DNA of 64,000 nucleotides, taken from Listeria booriae. Its GTDB lineage: Bacteria > Bacillota > Bacilli > Lactobacillales > Listeriaceae. The stretch lies in the NCBI RefSeq assembly GCF_000766865.1, contig NZ_JNFA01000029.1:1-64000 (forward strand). Reading direction: 5' to 3'. The position numbers and the translations under genes were made by a program. Of this stretch, positions 45,006 to 54,053 are shown piece by piece; position 1 is the stretch's first letter, and every line of letters begins with the position of its first letter. The notes beneath the pieces are model-generated. The model did not search any database and had not been told where the DNA came from. It worked only from the letters and a program-made list of their open reading frames with translations.

Positions 45006-45527
45006 ATGAAAAGAGAGACATTTATTTTTATATTGGGTGTATTGGCTAGTTGCGCGCTCGTGTTTCACTTTTATCAAGTGCATCAGGAACGCGCGGAAAT
45101 GATGACGATGATTACCGAAACAGCAAAAAAACATGATATTCCGGCGTGGATTCCACTATCCATTGCGGAAACAGAAAGTGGCTTTGATTCTAAAACAATC
45201 GGAGACCAAGGCAGCTCATTTGGCTTATTTCAACTACATCGCGGCGGTTTAGCTCCAGAAGAATGGAACGATGACGACTTACTAGATCCAGCAAAAAATA
45301 TCGAAGTCGCAATTACAAACATGACGAGAGCTTACGAACGCGCACAAGGCAAAGGTTTAGAAGGCATTCAAATGCTAACCTATATCGCGAACACATCTGG
45401 CTGGCCAACGCAACGCGGCACAGATTGGACGGATCAAAACACGAATTATAATATAAAACTGGCAAAGAATTTTAAAAAACATATTAAAGTAAAAGAATTA
45501 GCAAATGAAGAATGGCTTAGCAACTGA
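45006..45527 (+). CDS. Membrane-anchored SLT-type lysozyme-like protein
   Basis: 173 residues. An N-terminal helix (about 5-23) anchors an outer domain with the lytic transglycosylase motif IAETESGFD (catalytic E57 probable), GSSFGLFQLHRGG and a C-terminal Tyr/Asn block NTNYNIKLAKNF. It should cleave peptidoglycan. It is the last gene of the two-component operon, so the system likely governs wall turnover. ATG 45006 has GAGAGG upstream, overlapping the stop of the small peptide gene. Confidence 0.85.
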   Translation: MKRETFIFILGVLASCALVFHFYQVHQERAEMMTMITETAKKHDIPAWIPLSIAETESGFDSKTIGDQGSSFGLFQLHRGGLAPEEWNDDDLLDPAKNIEVAITNMTRAYERAQGKGLEGIQMLTYIANTSGWPTQRGTDWTDQNTNYNIKLAKNFKKHIKVKELANEEWLSN

Positions 45528-45545
45528 TGCTAGGCTGTTTTTTTG
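45514..45545 (+). terminator. Terminator of the two-component/SLT operon
   Basis: GCTTAGCA and TGCTAGGC pair across a 5-nt loop, followed by GTTTTTTT. Confidence 0.75.
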
Positions 45546-45553
45546 CTTGCTAA

Positions 45554-45614
45554 TGAAATTTTATTTCAAAATATAAAAATAAATATTGAAATTTAATTCC
45601 GAGTGCGGTACAAT
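45554..45614 (+). promoter_or_regulatory. murQ promoter with MurR-type palindromes
   Basis: -35 TTGAAA (45586-45591), 17 nt, -10 TACAAT (45609-45614). The palindrome TGAAATTTTATTTCA (45554-45568) lies upstream, and a weaker TGAAATTTAATTCC (45587-45600) covers the -35. The first is identical to the site in the mupG promoter. Repression by the MurR protein encoded downstream is inferred. Confidence 0.75.
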
Positions 45615-45639
45615 GAACTCATGAAAGAGGTGTTCTTAA

Positions 45640-46524
45640 ATGTTAGAGAATTTATCCACGGAAAAGCGAAATGAAAAAACGGCATCTTTAGATACGCTAT
45701 CAGTAAAAGAAGCGTTGCACATTATGAATGATGAAGATGCGAAAGTGACAGGCGCGATCGCGACAAATCTTGCGTCAATTGAAACCGTTATCAAAGGTGT
45801 GATTGCAAGTTTTAAAAAAGGTGGCCGATTGGTTTATGTTGGTGCTGGAACGAGTGGCCGTCTTGGTGTACTTGATGCCGCAGAATGTGTTCCGACGTTC
45901 GGTGTTCCCGCGACAATGGTAGTTGGTTTAATTGCAGGGGGCGAGAAAGCGTTTTTACAAGCAATCGAAGGTGCTGAAGACTCGGTGATTTTGGGTAAAG
46001 AAGACTTGGAGGGCATTGCGCTAACGGCAGATGATTATGTGCTAGGCATTGCGGCAAGTGGTCGTACGCCTTACGTTATCGGTGCGCTAGATTATGCGAA
46101 AGAAGTCGGCGCCAAAACAGGCGCGTTGTCTTGTAATACAAATGCGGCGATTTCCGCGCATGCTGATACAGCCATTGAAGTGGATTGTGGCCCTGAAATT
46201 CTTACTGGTTCCACACGTTTGAAAGCGGGTACAGCTCAGAAGCTCGTGCTAAACATGATTTCCACAGTTTCGATGATCGGCATCGGCAAAGTCTACAAAA
46301 ATTTGATGGTTGATGTGATGCCAACGAATGAAAAACTAGTGGAACGGTCGAAACGAATCATCATGGAAGCGACAGAATGCGATTACGATACAGCAGCAAA
46401 CTATTACGAATTGGCAAATCAACATGTGAAAACGGCAATCGTCATGATTTTAACGAAAACAGACTTTGCGACAGCCACAGAAAAGTTAGCAGATGCAGAC
46501 GGTTTCATCCGACGGACATTATAA
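45640..46524 (+). CDS. murQ: N-acetylmuramic acid 6-phosphate etherase
   Basis: 294 residues with a SIS fold. Key blocks are VYVGAGTSGRLGVLDAAECV, EDSVILGKEDLE and GIAASGRTPYV. It removes the lactyl ether from MurNAc-6P to give GlcNAc-6P and lactate. The length is typical. ATG 45640 follows AGAGGTG. It is the first gene of murQ-murP, with murR just downstream. Confidence 0.96.
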   Translation: MLENLSTEKRNEKTASLDTLSVKEALHIMNDEDAKVTGAIATNLASIETVIKGVIASFKKGGRLVYVGAGTSGRLGVLDAAECVPTFGVPATMVVGLIAGGEKAFLQAIEGAEDSVILGKEDLEGIALTADDYVLGIAASGRTPYVIGALDYAKEVGAKTGALSCNTNAAISAHADTAIEVDCGPEILTGSTRLKAGTAQKLVLNMISTVSMIGIGKVYKNLMVDVMPTNEKLVERSKRIIMEATECDYDTAANYYELANQHVKTAIVMILTKTDFATATEKLADADGFIRRTL

Positions 46525-46538
46525 GGGAGTGAACGAAC

Positions 46539-48005
46539 ATGACAAAAGAACAAGACTTAGGTCAAAAGATTTTTGAAGAAGTTGGCGGCATGGGAAACGT
46601 TTCTAAAATCGCGCATTGTATGACTCGCGTGCGTTTAGGAATTAAAGATACAAGTAAAGTGAATGTGGAAGGTCTTAAAAAAGCACCAGGCGTTCTAGGC
46701 GTAGTAGAAGACGATACACTGCAAATCATCGTTGGTCCAGGCTTTGTAAATAAAGTAGCTGGCGCGATGTGTGACATGGCTGGTGTGAAACTGGGCGAAG
46801 TGTTACCTGATAATCTTGACAGCGCGATAACAGGCGACGATACAACGAAAACAGGGAAACAACTCGTAGAAGAAAAAGCAGCAGCAACAAAAGCAAGCAT
46901 GAAACAAAAACAAAATAATACATCAGGCTTTAAACGTTTATTAAAATCAGTAGCCAATATTTTTGTCCCATTAATTCCGGGTTTTGTTGGAGCGGGTCTG
47001 ATTGCTGGTATCGCGGCGATTCTGTTTAACAATATTCAAGCAAAAAACCTAGACGCGGACACTTGGATGCAATATGTAACGATTTTAAATGTAATTAAAA
47101 ATGGTATTTTCTCATATCTCGTTATTTATGTTGGTATTAATACAGCGCAAGAATTCGGTGGGACGCCAGTGCTTGGTGGCGCTATCGGTGGGGTTACCTT
47201 ATTGATGGGTGTGACGCCTGAGACGCCGATTAAGAACATTTTTAATGGCAGTGATATGGTTGCAGGACAAGGCGGTATTATCGGGGTACTTTTAGCGGTT
47301 TACTTGCTTTGTGTATTGGAGAAATTTTTACGTAAATGGATTCCGAATTCGTTGGATATTATTTTAACTCCGATGATTGCGTTGCTTATTATTGGCTTGT
47401 TTACGATATTCATTATTATGCCGTTTGCCGGTGTTATTTCGACGAGTCTTGTTGGTAGCATCAACTGGATTATCGCAAAAGGTGGACTGTTCGCTGGATT
47501 CGTTCTGGGGACGCTGTTCTTGCCGATGGTAATGCTCGGGTTACACCAAGTATTAACGCCGATTCATGTCGAAATGATTGCGCAAAATGGGTATACAATC
47601 TTGCTTCCAATGCTTGCGATGGCAGGTGGCGGACAAGTCGGCGCGTCGGTTGCACTTTGGATGCGTTGTCGGAAAAATAAACCTTTAGTGAACATGATTA
47701 AAGGTGGCTTGCCTGTAGGTATTCTAGGTATTGGTGAGCCGTTAATCTACGGTGTTACAATTCCGCTAGGTCGTCCGTTCATTACGGCGTGTCTAGGCGG
47801 TGGTATTGGTGGGGCAGTCATTGGCTTCTTCGGAAACGTTGGCGCGATTGCTATTGGTCCATCTGGCGTGGCGTTAATTCCGCTTATCGCTAATAATACA
47901 TGGTTGGAGTATGTCATTGGTTTACTTGCCGCTTACATCGGTGGTTTCATCCTTACGTATTTGTGGGGCACGCCAAAAGATGCAATGGAAGCAGTAGAAG
48001 AGTAA
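46539..48005 (+). CDS. murP: PTS IIBC component, MurNAc (or MurNAc-GlcNAc) type
   Basis: 488 residues. The IIB domain carries the phosphorylated C27 in IAHCMTRVRLGI; a linker follows to about residue 125, then a glucose-family IIC domain of about 10 helices with GEPLIYGVTIPLGRPF. There is no IIA domain, so it needs a IIA partner such as the glucose-type protein. Location after murQ and before an RpiR regulator indicates MurNAc uptake; with a MupG gene present, the disaccharide MurNAc-GlcNAc may be the true substrate as in S. aureus. Confidence 0.92.
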   Translation: MTKEQDLGQKIFEEVGGMGNVSKIAHCMTRVRLGIKDTSKVNVEGLKKAPGVLGVVEDDTLQIIVGPGFVNKVAGAMCDMAGVKLGEVLPDNLDSAITGDDTTKTGKQLVEEKAAATKASMKQKQNNTSGFKRLLKSVANIFVPLIPGFVGAGLIAGIAAILFNNIQAKNLDADTWMQYVTILNVIKNGIFSYLVIYVGINTAQEFGGTPVLGGAIGGVTLLMGVTPETPIKNIFNGSDMVAGQGGIIGVLLAVYLLCVLEKFLRKWIPNSLDIILTPMIALLIIGLFTIFIIMPFAGVISTSLVGSINWIIAKGGLFAGFVLGTLFLPMVMLGLHQVLTPIHVEMIAQNGYTILLPMLAMAGGGQVGASVALWMRCRKNKPLVNMIKGGLPVGILGIGEPLIYGVTIPLGRPFITACLGGGIGGAVIGFFGNVGAIAIGPSGVALIPLIANNTWLEYVIGLLAAYIGGFILTYLWGTPKDAMEAVEE

Positions 48006-48007
48006 CA

Positions 48008-48048
48008 AGAAGTGAAGTGGGGCGAGTTTTTCGTCTCACTTCTTTTTG
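48008..48048 (+). terminator. Terminator-like hairpin between murP and murR
   Basis: AGAAGTGA...TCACTTCTTTTT with inner GCGA/TCGT pairing and a T run. It would separate murR transcription from murQP. Confidence 0.75.
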
Positions 48049-48055
48049 CGATTCA

Positions 48056-48064
48056 TGCTATAAT
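48056..48064 (+). promoter_or_regulatory. Extended -10 promoter of murR
   Basis: TGCTATAAT, a perfect extended -10. Transcription would begin near 48071, favouring ATG 48107 as the murR start. Confidence 0.55.
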
Positions 48065-48106
48065 TGAACTATGGAGTACATAATAACGGAGGTGGCAACG
48101 TATATA

Positions 48107-48955
48107 ATGGGAAGTGTCATTAATCGCATTCAAGGGATGCTAGAAGAATTGCCGAAATCAGAGGCAAAAGTGGGACGCGCCATTTTGGACGACCCTAGCA
48201 AAATTGTAAAAATGTCCATTCATGAATTGGCGGAATGTTCTGGTGCTAGTGGAGCTGCGGTCATTCGGTTTTGCCATTCGATGGGGCTAGAAGGTTTTCC
48301 AGAGCTGAAAATGAAGCTTTCAGTGGAGCTTGTGAAGCCTGAGAAAACGGGCTATTACGATATCGAGCCAAATGAAGACTTTGAGGAAATTACGCGTAAA
48401 CTAGTATCCAATACGGTTCAGACGTTGAATGATACAGTGGGACAATTGGATAAGGAAAAAGTATGGCTAGCTTGCGATATGTTGCAGCAGGCGGACACGA
48501 TTTATGCGTACGGTGTCGGCGCTTCTTGGTTGATTGCCGAGGATATTGCACAGAAATGGATGCGCGCTGGGAAACACGCTGTGGCGATTGCTGACCCGCA
48601 TATTTTAGCGATGGCTTTTGCCGCTGGTTCCAAAAATGCGTTGTTCTTCGCGATTTCAAATAGTGGCGAGACGAGCGCAGTGTTGCAATTGGCAGATGAA
48701 GCGCAAAATAATGGCTTGCAACTGATTAGCTTAACGCGTTTCGGTCAAAATAAACTAAAGCAAAAAGCAGATGTGGCATTGGAAACGTCGCGTGCGCCAG
48801 AAACAGAGTTGCGAAGTGCGGCGACAAGTTCCAGACAGGCACAATTTTTGGTGATTGATATTCTATTTTATTTCTACGCATCGCATCATTATGAGGATAT
48901 GATTGAGCAAATCAGGGCATCACGCGCGGCAACAAACCGATTTAGAGAATCGTGA
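48107..48955 (+). CDS. murR: RpiR-family transcriptional regulator (MurR-like)
   Basis: 282 residues. The N-terminal helix-turn-helix (about 1-75: MSIHELAECSGASGAAVIRF) is followed by a SIS sugar-phosphate domain (YGVGASWLIAEDIAQKWMR, FAISNSGETS). It should sense MurNAc-6P and repress the mur genes, as known for MurR. ATG 48107 has GGAGGTG 12 nt upstream. ATG 48071 would add 12 residues but coincides with the expected transcription start. Confidence 0.9.
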   Translation: MGSVINRIQGMLEELPKSEAKVGRAILDDPSKIVKMSIHELAECSGASGAAVIRFCHSMGLEGFPELKMKLSVELVKPEKTGYYDIEPNEDFEEITRKLVSNTVQTLNDTVGQLDKEKVWLACDMLQQADTIYAYGVGASWLIAEDIAQKWMRAGKHAVAIADPHILAMAFAAGSKNALFFAISNSGETSAVLQLADEAQNNGLQLISLTRFGQNKLKQKADVALETSRAPETELRSAATSSRQAQFLVIDILFYFYASHHYEDMIEQIRASRAATNRFRES

Positions 48956-48990
48956 GTGACATAGGCTCGCTATTTTCTGAAAAGAAGTGC

Positions 48991-49019
48991 TTGACTTCTG
49001 GCGAAATATCCGCTATCAT
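48991..49019 (+). promoter_or_regulatory. Promoter of the trp operon
   Basis: TTGACT at 48991-48996, 17 nt, TATCAT at 49014-49019; upstream of both T-boxes. Confidence 0.75.
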
Positions 49020-49039
49020 AAATCCTATATTAAATCTTG

Positions 49040-49311
49040 CGTTGATGAAGAGTAAGTAACATGATGGACGTTTTTTAGAGAGCTGATGGTTGGTGCGAAT
49101 CAGTAGCGGAAATGATGTGAATGGACTTCGGAGCGACTAAGCTGAACGGGAATTCTCCTCAGTAGGAGTTAGCGATTAGGCCTTATCGTTACACAAGGCA
49201 CCCCATAGTTATGTGGGATTGAGTGAATCGTTTTTTCGATTAATGAAGGTGGCACCACGGGTCTCCCGTCCTTATCTAATTTTATTAGGTATGGAGGGAG
49301 GCCCTTTTTTG
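49040..49311 (+). promoter_or_regulatory. T-box leader 1, tryptophan type
   Basis: Stem I starts near GATGAAGAGTAAGTAAC and has AGAGAGCTGATGGTTGG. The probable specifier is TGG in GTGAATGGACTTCGG (about 49120). The T-box sequence is AAGGTGGCACCACGG (49246-49260). The terminator stem GGGTCTCCCGTCC / GGAGGGAGGCCC with T run ends at 49310. No gene lies between it and the second T-box. Confidence 0.9.
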
Positions 49312-49432
49312 TTGGGGGCGTTCGAACAAAGTGAGTTACGCCCCCAATATACATTCGAGCAAAGCGAGAATGTAGTAACGAAGCGTGGCAAGATGAAAAC
49401 CAAGATCGACCATAAAACCAAAACATGAAGCA
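49312..49432 (+). other. Spacer between the tandem T-boxes with two hairpins
   Basis: TTGGGGGCGT pairs with ACGCCCCCAA (49311-49348), and ACATTC with GAATGT (about 49351-49373). The loops share the pattern GAACAAAGTGAG / GAGCAAAGCGAG, so the two hairpins look related. No gene is visible. Confidence 0.6.
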
Positions 49433-49690
49433 AGAAGAGTAAGCAAAAATGATTTTTCTAGAGAGTCAGTGGCTGGTGTGAACTGATAAAATCCTTTTGC
49501 CGAAGTGGTCCTTGCGCGTGTGGCTTTGAACGAAGAAGTAGGAGCTGCCGGGTTCTCCCGTTAACGAGATAGAGTATGAACGTGTACTCGAATGAGATGG
49601 AACTTTGTTAGTTCTAATATGAGGTGGTACCGCGAATTTTCGCCCTCTAAAGATACAGTGTAGGATGCTGTTGTCTTTAGGGGGCTTTTT
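49433..49690 (+). promoter_or_regulatory. T-box leader 2, tryptophan type
   Basis: Stem I starts near AAGAAGAGTAAGC and has AGAGAGTCAGTGGCTGG. The probable specifier is TGG in CCGAAGTGGTCC (about 49508). The T-box sequence GAGGTGGTACCGCG is at 49621-49634, and the terminator GCCCTCTAAAGA / TCTTTAGGGGGC with T run ends at 49690, 26 nt before trpE. Confidence 0.92.
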
Positions 49691-49715
49691 GTATATCGAA
49701 ATGGAGGAATGGAAG

Positions 49716-51083
49716 ATGAGATTAGTGAAAAAAATGCAGGCTGATACGATTACGGCGATTTTGGCGTATGAACGTTTAGATGGGAAAAATAAAGCGTTGT
49801 TGGAAGGCGCGGCGCGGGATGCGGATGCGGGGCGTTATTCGATTATTGCGATGGACCCGGTACACGAGATTGCGATTCACGGGACGCGGTTTGTGATGGA
49901 TGGTGTGGAGAGGGAAGTGACGGACCCGTTGTTGGAACTGGATCGGGTGATTCGGACGGATAGCGTGGCGGAGTCGGGTTTACCTTTTGAGGCTGGGGCG
50001 ATTGGGTATGTTGGGTATGATACGATTGCGCTATATGAGGATTTGGGCGAGATGCCTAGTGAGACGCGTGCAGGATTAGCGGATAGCCATTTTATGTTGT
50101 ATGAGTCATTTTTGATTATGGATCATCAAGCGGAGGAAATCATGCTGGTGCAGGATAATTGTTATACGGGGCGTGCGGAAAGTGAGATGGAGCGCGCGAT
50201 GGTGTTGATGCGGGAGCAGTTGGTGACGCCGAATGAGCGGGAGTTGCGTGATTTGATGGTGGCGCCGATGGAATATTCGAGCAATACGACGAAATCTGAA
50301 TACATGGCGTTGGTGGAACGTGCGAAGGCGCATATTCGTGACGGGGATTTCTTTCAAATTGTGTTGTCGCAACGTTTAGAGGCGAATTTTACGGGAGATG
50401 CGTTTGATTATTACCGGAAATTGCGATTGTTGAATCCGTCGCCGTACTTGTTTTTTGTGGATTTTGGTGAGACGAAGTTGATTGGGTCTTCGCCGGAGAG
50501 TTTGGTGAGTGTAACGGGGGACGTTGTGGTGACGAATCCGATTGCGGGGACGCGTAGACGGGGGGAGACGAAGCAGGAAGATGAGCGTTTGGCGGATGAG
50601 CTGCTACACGATGAGAAGGAGTTGGCGGAACATCGGATGCTTGTGGATCTTGGACGGAATGATATTGGGAAGGTTGCTGTGACGGGGACGGTGAGTGTTC
50701 CGGTGTACTTGACGATTGAGCGGTATCGCTTTTTGATGCATTTGGTGTCAGTCGTGGAAGGGCAGCTGAAACTGGGATTGACGGCAATGGATGCGCTGAA
50801 GTCGGTGTTGCCAGCTGGGACGGTCAGCGGGGCGCCTAAGATTCGCGCGATGGAGCGGATTTATGAATGGGAAAATGTAAAACGGGGGCCTTATGCGGGT
50901 GCTGTTGGCTATTTGACGCATCGTGGGGATTGTGATTTTGCGCTGGCGATTCGGACGATGGTGTTGCATAACGGAACGGCTTATGTGCAGGCGGGCGCGG
51001 GTGTCGTGTATGATTCGGACCCTGAGAGTGAGTATTTGGAGACGCTGCAAAAAGCAAAAGCGTTACTGGAGGTTGGAAAATGA
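49716..51083 (+). CDS. trpE: Anthranilate synthase component I
   Basis: 455 residues, chorismate-binding. Blocks include FFQIVLSQRLEA, GSSPESLVSV, NPIAGTRRRGETKQED, DLGRNDIGKV, LPAGTVSGAPKIRAM and GAGVVYDSDPE. It makes anthranilate using ammonia from TrpG. ATG 49716 follows GGAGG by 8 nt; the frame upstream runs through the T-box terminator. It overlaps trpG by 4 nt. Codons are strikingly G/T-ending. Confidence 0.97.
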   Translation: MRLVKKMQADTITAILAYERLDGKNKALLEGAARDADAGRYSIIAMDPVHEIAIHGTRFVMDGVEREVTDPLLELDRVIRTDSVAESGLPFEAGAIGYVGYDTIALYEDLGEMPSETRAGLADSHFMLYESFLIMDHQAEEIMLVQDNCYTGRAESEMERAMVLMREQLVTPNERELRDLMVAPMEYSSNTTKSEYMALVERAKAHIRDGDFFQIVLSQRLEANFTGDAFDYYRKLRLLNPSPYLFFVDFGETKLIGSSPESLVSVTGDVVVTNPIAGTRRRGETKQEDERLADELLHDEKELAEHRMLVDLGRNDIGKVAVTGTVSVPVYLTIERYRFLMHLVSVVEGQLKLGLTAMDALKSVLPAGTVSGAPKIRAMERIYEWENVKRGPYAGAVGYLTHRGDCDFALAIRTMVLHNGTAYVQAGAGVVYDSDPESEYLETLQKAKALLEVGK

Positions 51084-51691
51084 TTTTACTAGTGGATAAT
51101 TATGATTCGTTTACGTATAACTTGGAGCAGTATTTGATGGAATATGCGAGTGAGGTCGTTGTGAGACGGAATGATGCGGCGGATTTGATGGAAGTGGCGG
51201 AGCGCGCGACGGGGATTGTGTTGTCACCGGGACCTGGGAAGCCGAGTGAGGCTGGGTTACTGGAAGAGGTTGTACGGGTGTTCGCGAACCAAAAGCCGAT
51301 GTTAGGTATTTGTTTGGGACACCAAGCGATTGGCGAAGTGTTTGGTGGGACGGTGAGCCAAGCGGAGAAAATTAGACACGGTAAAGTTTCGATGATGAAA
51401 CAGAGTGGTGGCGCGATTTTTGCTGGACTGGGTGAGGAACTGGAAATTATGCGGTATCATTCGCTTATTGTAGAGCAGGCAGATTTTCCGGAAGATTTAG
51501 AAGTTTTGGCACGATCGCTCGATGATGATGAAATTATGGCGATGCAGTTGCGTGATTACCCAGTTTATGGGTTGCAGTTTCATCCGGAATCGATTGGAAC
51601 GCTTGACGGAAAACAAATGATGGCCAATTTTGTAGCGATAGTAGAGAAGGAGGGGAAGCATGATGGAAGCATATTTGCAAAAAGTATATGA
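51080..51691 (+). CDS. trpG: Anthranilate synthase component II (glutamine amidotransferase)
   Basis: 203 residues. The class I amidotransferase triad is visible: Cys in MLGICLGHQAIGE, and His-Glu in LQFHPESIGT. The oxyanion strand is VLSPGPGKPSEAG. It may also serve as PabA for folate, as in Bacillus; that is inferred. Its 3' end overlaps trpD by about 30 nt, so its last residues are coded twice. Confidence 0.96.
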   Translation: MILLVDNYDSFTYNLEQYLMEYASEVVVRRNDAADLMEVAERATGIVLSPGPGKPSEAGLLEEVVRVFANQKPMLGICLGHQAIGEVFGGTVSQAEKIRHGKVSMMKQSGGAIFAGLGEELEIMRYHSLIVEQADFPEDLEVLARSLDDDEIMAMQLRDYPVYGLQFHPESIGTLDGKQMMANFVAIVEKEGKHDGSIFAKSI

Positions 51692-52682
51692 CCAACAAAA
51701 TTTAACGCGAGAAGAAATGCGTGATGTAGCGACAGCCATTTTTGCAGGGGAATTGACGCAGGCACAGATGGCGGCTTTCCTGATGGCTTTGAAAATAAAA
51801 GGGGAAACGATTGAGGAAATGCAGGCAATCGCAGAAACGATGCAAGGAGTGGCGATGCAGTTGCCGATGGACGGCGCGAATACGATGGATAACTGCGGAA
51901 CTGGCGGCGACAAGTCGATGAGTTTTAATGTGAGCACGACGTCTGCCTTTGTGTTGGCAGCAGCTGGTATTAAAGTCGCAAAACACGGCAATCGCAGCAT
52001 TTCAAGCCGGTCGGGAAGCGCGGATGTGTGTCAGGAATTAGGCATAGATATTTCGCTTCAAGCAAGCGATATGGTATATTTACTGGAGAATGCTGGTATT
52101 GCTTTCTTATTCGCACCACATGTTCATCCAAATATGAAATACGTGATGGGCGTAAGACGCGAACTGAATACACCGACAATTTTTAATTTAATCGGACCGT
52201 TAACAAATCCTGTGCAACTTGAAACGCAGCTGATGGGCATTTACCGCCGTGATTTATTAGAACAAACGGCTACCGTTCTTGGGAAATTAGGTCGGAAACG
52301 CGCGGTTGTCGTGAACGGTGGGGGCTTTACAGACGAGGCCTCTCTTGCAGGTGAAAATCATTACGCACTACTCGAAAATGGCGAAGTGACGCTACACACG
52401 TTTACACCAGAAGATGTAGGTATGGAAAGTCGTGATTTGGAGGCAATCAAAGGCGGCGATGCGAAACGAAATGCAGAAATTTTGCTATCCGTTTTAAAAG
52501 CAGAACCAGGCGCTTATTACGATACCGTCGTTTTAAATGCAGGACTAGGTTTGCTCGCTCACGGAAAAGTCGCAACATTAGAAGCAGGACTGGCGATGGC
52601 AAAACAATTAATTGATAGCGGCACGGCATACGCCAAATTAACGAAATTACTAGAATGCCAAAAGGAGCGATTAGTAGGATGA
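51663..52682 (+). CDS. trpD: Anthranilate phosphoribosyltransferase
   Basis: 339 residues. The PRPP-binding block is [20 protein letters not shown], followed by [16 protein letters not shown]. The start is ATG 51663 or the adjacent ATG 51660, behind GGAGGGG within trpG. The stop overlaps trpC. Wobble use drifts from G/T to A/C through the gene. Confidence 0.97.
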   Translation: MEAYLQKVYDQQNLTREEMRDVATAIFAGELTQAQMAAFLMALKIKGETIEEMQAIAETMQGVAMQLPMDGANTMDNCGTGGDKSMSFNVSTTSAFVLAAAGIKVAKHGNRSISSRSGSADVCQELGIDISLQASDMVYLLENAGIAFLFAPHVHPNMKYVMGVRRELNTPTIFNLIGPLTNPVQLETQLMGIYRRDLLEQTATVLGKLGRKRAVVVNGGGFTDEASLAGENHYALLENGEVTLHTFTPEDVGMESRDLEAIKGGDAKRNAEILLSVLKAEPGAYYDTVVLNAGLGLLAHGKVATLEAGLAMAKQLIDSGTAYAKLTKLLECQKERLVG

Positions 52683-53443
52683 CATTTTTAGAAGAAATTT
52701 TAGCGAAAAAAGCGCAAGAGGTGGCGGATATGCCATTAGAAAAAGTCGAATTGGACCGCCAAAAACCGTATTTTTATAATTTTTTACAAGCGAATAAAGA
52801 GGCAGTCCAACTCATCGCGGAGGTAAAACGAGCATCTCCGTCCAAAGGTGCGATTAACTTGGATGTTGATCCGGTTGCACAGGCGAAAAGTTACGAAAAA
52901 GCAGGAGCTGGCGCGATTTCGGTTTTAACAGATCAGGCGTTTTTCAAAGGAGATATTGAGGATTTGCGAGCTGTTGCGGAAGCTGTGTCGATTCCTGTGT
53001 TATGCAAAGATTTTATCATCAGCGAAAAACAATTAATTCGTGCGAAAAATGCTGGGGCTTCTATCGTTTTGCTAATTGTCTCGGCGTTATCAGAAGACGA
53101 CTTGGCAACGCTGTACAAACAGGCGGTTGCACTTGATTTGGAAGTACTTGTCGAGGTGCATAATGAGGTGGAATTGGAAGTTGCGGAACGTTTAGGCGCG
53201 AAATTAATCGGCGTGAACAATCGCGATTTACATAGTTTTGTCGTCGATATTGCGGTTAGTGAGCGCGTTGCCAAGCAATTTTCACGGACGGATGCTTGTT
53301 ACATTAGTGAAAGTGGGATTCGCGAACCTGCGGATGTCGCCCGTGTTGCGAAGAACTACCAAGTGGTGCTAGTCGGCGAAGCGTTAATGCGTGCAGAAAA
53401 CGTGGAGCAAGCAGCGAGTAAATTGAAGGTAAGTCGCGTATGA
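52679..53443 (+). CDS. trpC: Indole-3-glycerol-phosphate synthase
   Basis: A 254-residue TIM barrel. The catalytic blocks are [30 protein letters not shown] and [10 protein letters not shown]. It closes the indole ring from CdRP. ATG 52679 overlaps the trpD stop; AAAGGAG is 11 nt upstream. An upstream in-frame ATG at 52655 would extend into trpD and lacks a ribosome-binding site. Confidence 0.97.
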   Translation: MTFLEEILAKKAQEVADMPLEKVELDRQKPYFYNFLQANKEAVQLIAEVKRASPSKGAINLDVDPVAQAKSYEKAGAGAISVLTDQAFFKGDIEDLRAVAEAVSIPVLCKDFIISEKQLIRAKNAGASIVLLIVSALSEDDLATLYKQAVALDLEVLVEVHNEVELEVAERLGAKLIGVNNRDLHSFVVDIAVSERVAKQFSRTDACYISESGIREPADVARVAKNYQVVLVGEALMRAENVEQAASKLKVSRV

Positions 53444-54051
53444 CACAGGTCAAGATTTGCGGTTTGAAATACCGTACAGACGTCGACGTTGCAGTAGCCT
53501 ATGGCGCGGATATGATCGGTTTTGTTTTCGCAAGAAGCAAGCGCCAAGTCACGGCAGATCAGGCACATATGCTCGCCAAAAACCTCCCAAGCACAGTCAA
53601 AAAAGTAGGCGTTTTTGTGAATGAAAGCCCGTCCGAAATCAATCGCATCGCAGCAACAGTACCACTTGATATCGTGCAATGCCATGGCCAAGAAACCCCA
53701 GAAGAAGTCGCTAAAATCAACTATCCAACCATCAAAGCCTTCCAAGTGAAAGATAGCAAAATCAGCGGTAACATCGAAGCGTACCCAAATAGCCTCTTGT
53801 TGCTTGACGCACCAGCTTCCGAATACGAAGGCGGCAGCGGTGAAACGTTTGACTGGGAAAGCCTCAACGATACCATTTTGCCACAAGAAAAAATCATCAT
53901 CGCAGGCGGACTAAACGCAGAAAATGTCCAAACAGCAATCGCAAAATTTCATCCATTCGCCGTCGATATCTCATCTGGCGTCGAAACAAACGGCACGAAA
54001 GACCCTGAAAAAATCATCACATTCATCCAAAAAGCAAAGGAGACGAAATAA
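53440..54051 (+). CDS. trpF: Phosphoribosylanthranilate isomerase
   Basis: 203 residues. The catalytic Cys is in [10 protein letters not shown] and the acid in [15 protein letters not shown]. It converts PRA to CdRP. ATG overlaps the trpC stop (ATGA). From here through most of trpA the sense strand is A/C-rich at wobble positions, in contrast with trpE and trpG. Confidence 0.97.
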   Translation: MTQVKICGLKYRTDVDVAVAYGADMIGFVFARSKRQVTADQAHMLAKNLPSTVKKVGVFVNESPSEINRIAATVPLDIVQCHGQETPEEVAKINYPTIKAFQVKDSKISGNIEAYPNSLLLLDAPASEYEGGSGETFDWESLNDTILPQEKIIIAGGLNAENVQTAIAKFHPFAVDISSGVETNGTKDPEKIITFIQKAKETK

Positions 54052-54053
54052 AT

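Noticed and set aside
49169-49428. Frames on both strands across the first trp T-box
   Set aside because: They fall on structured leader RNA (T-box, terminator and spacer hairpins).
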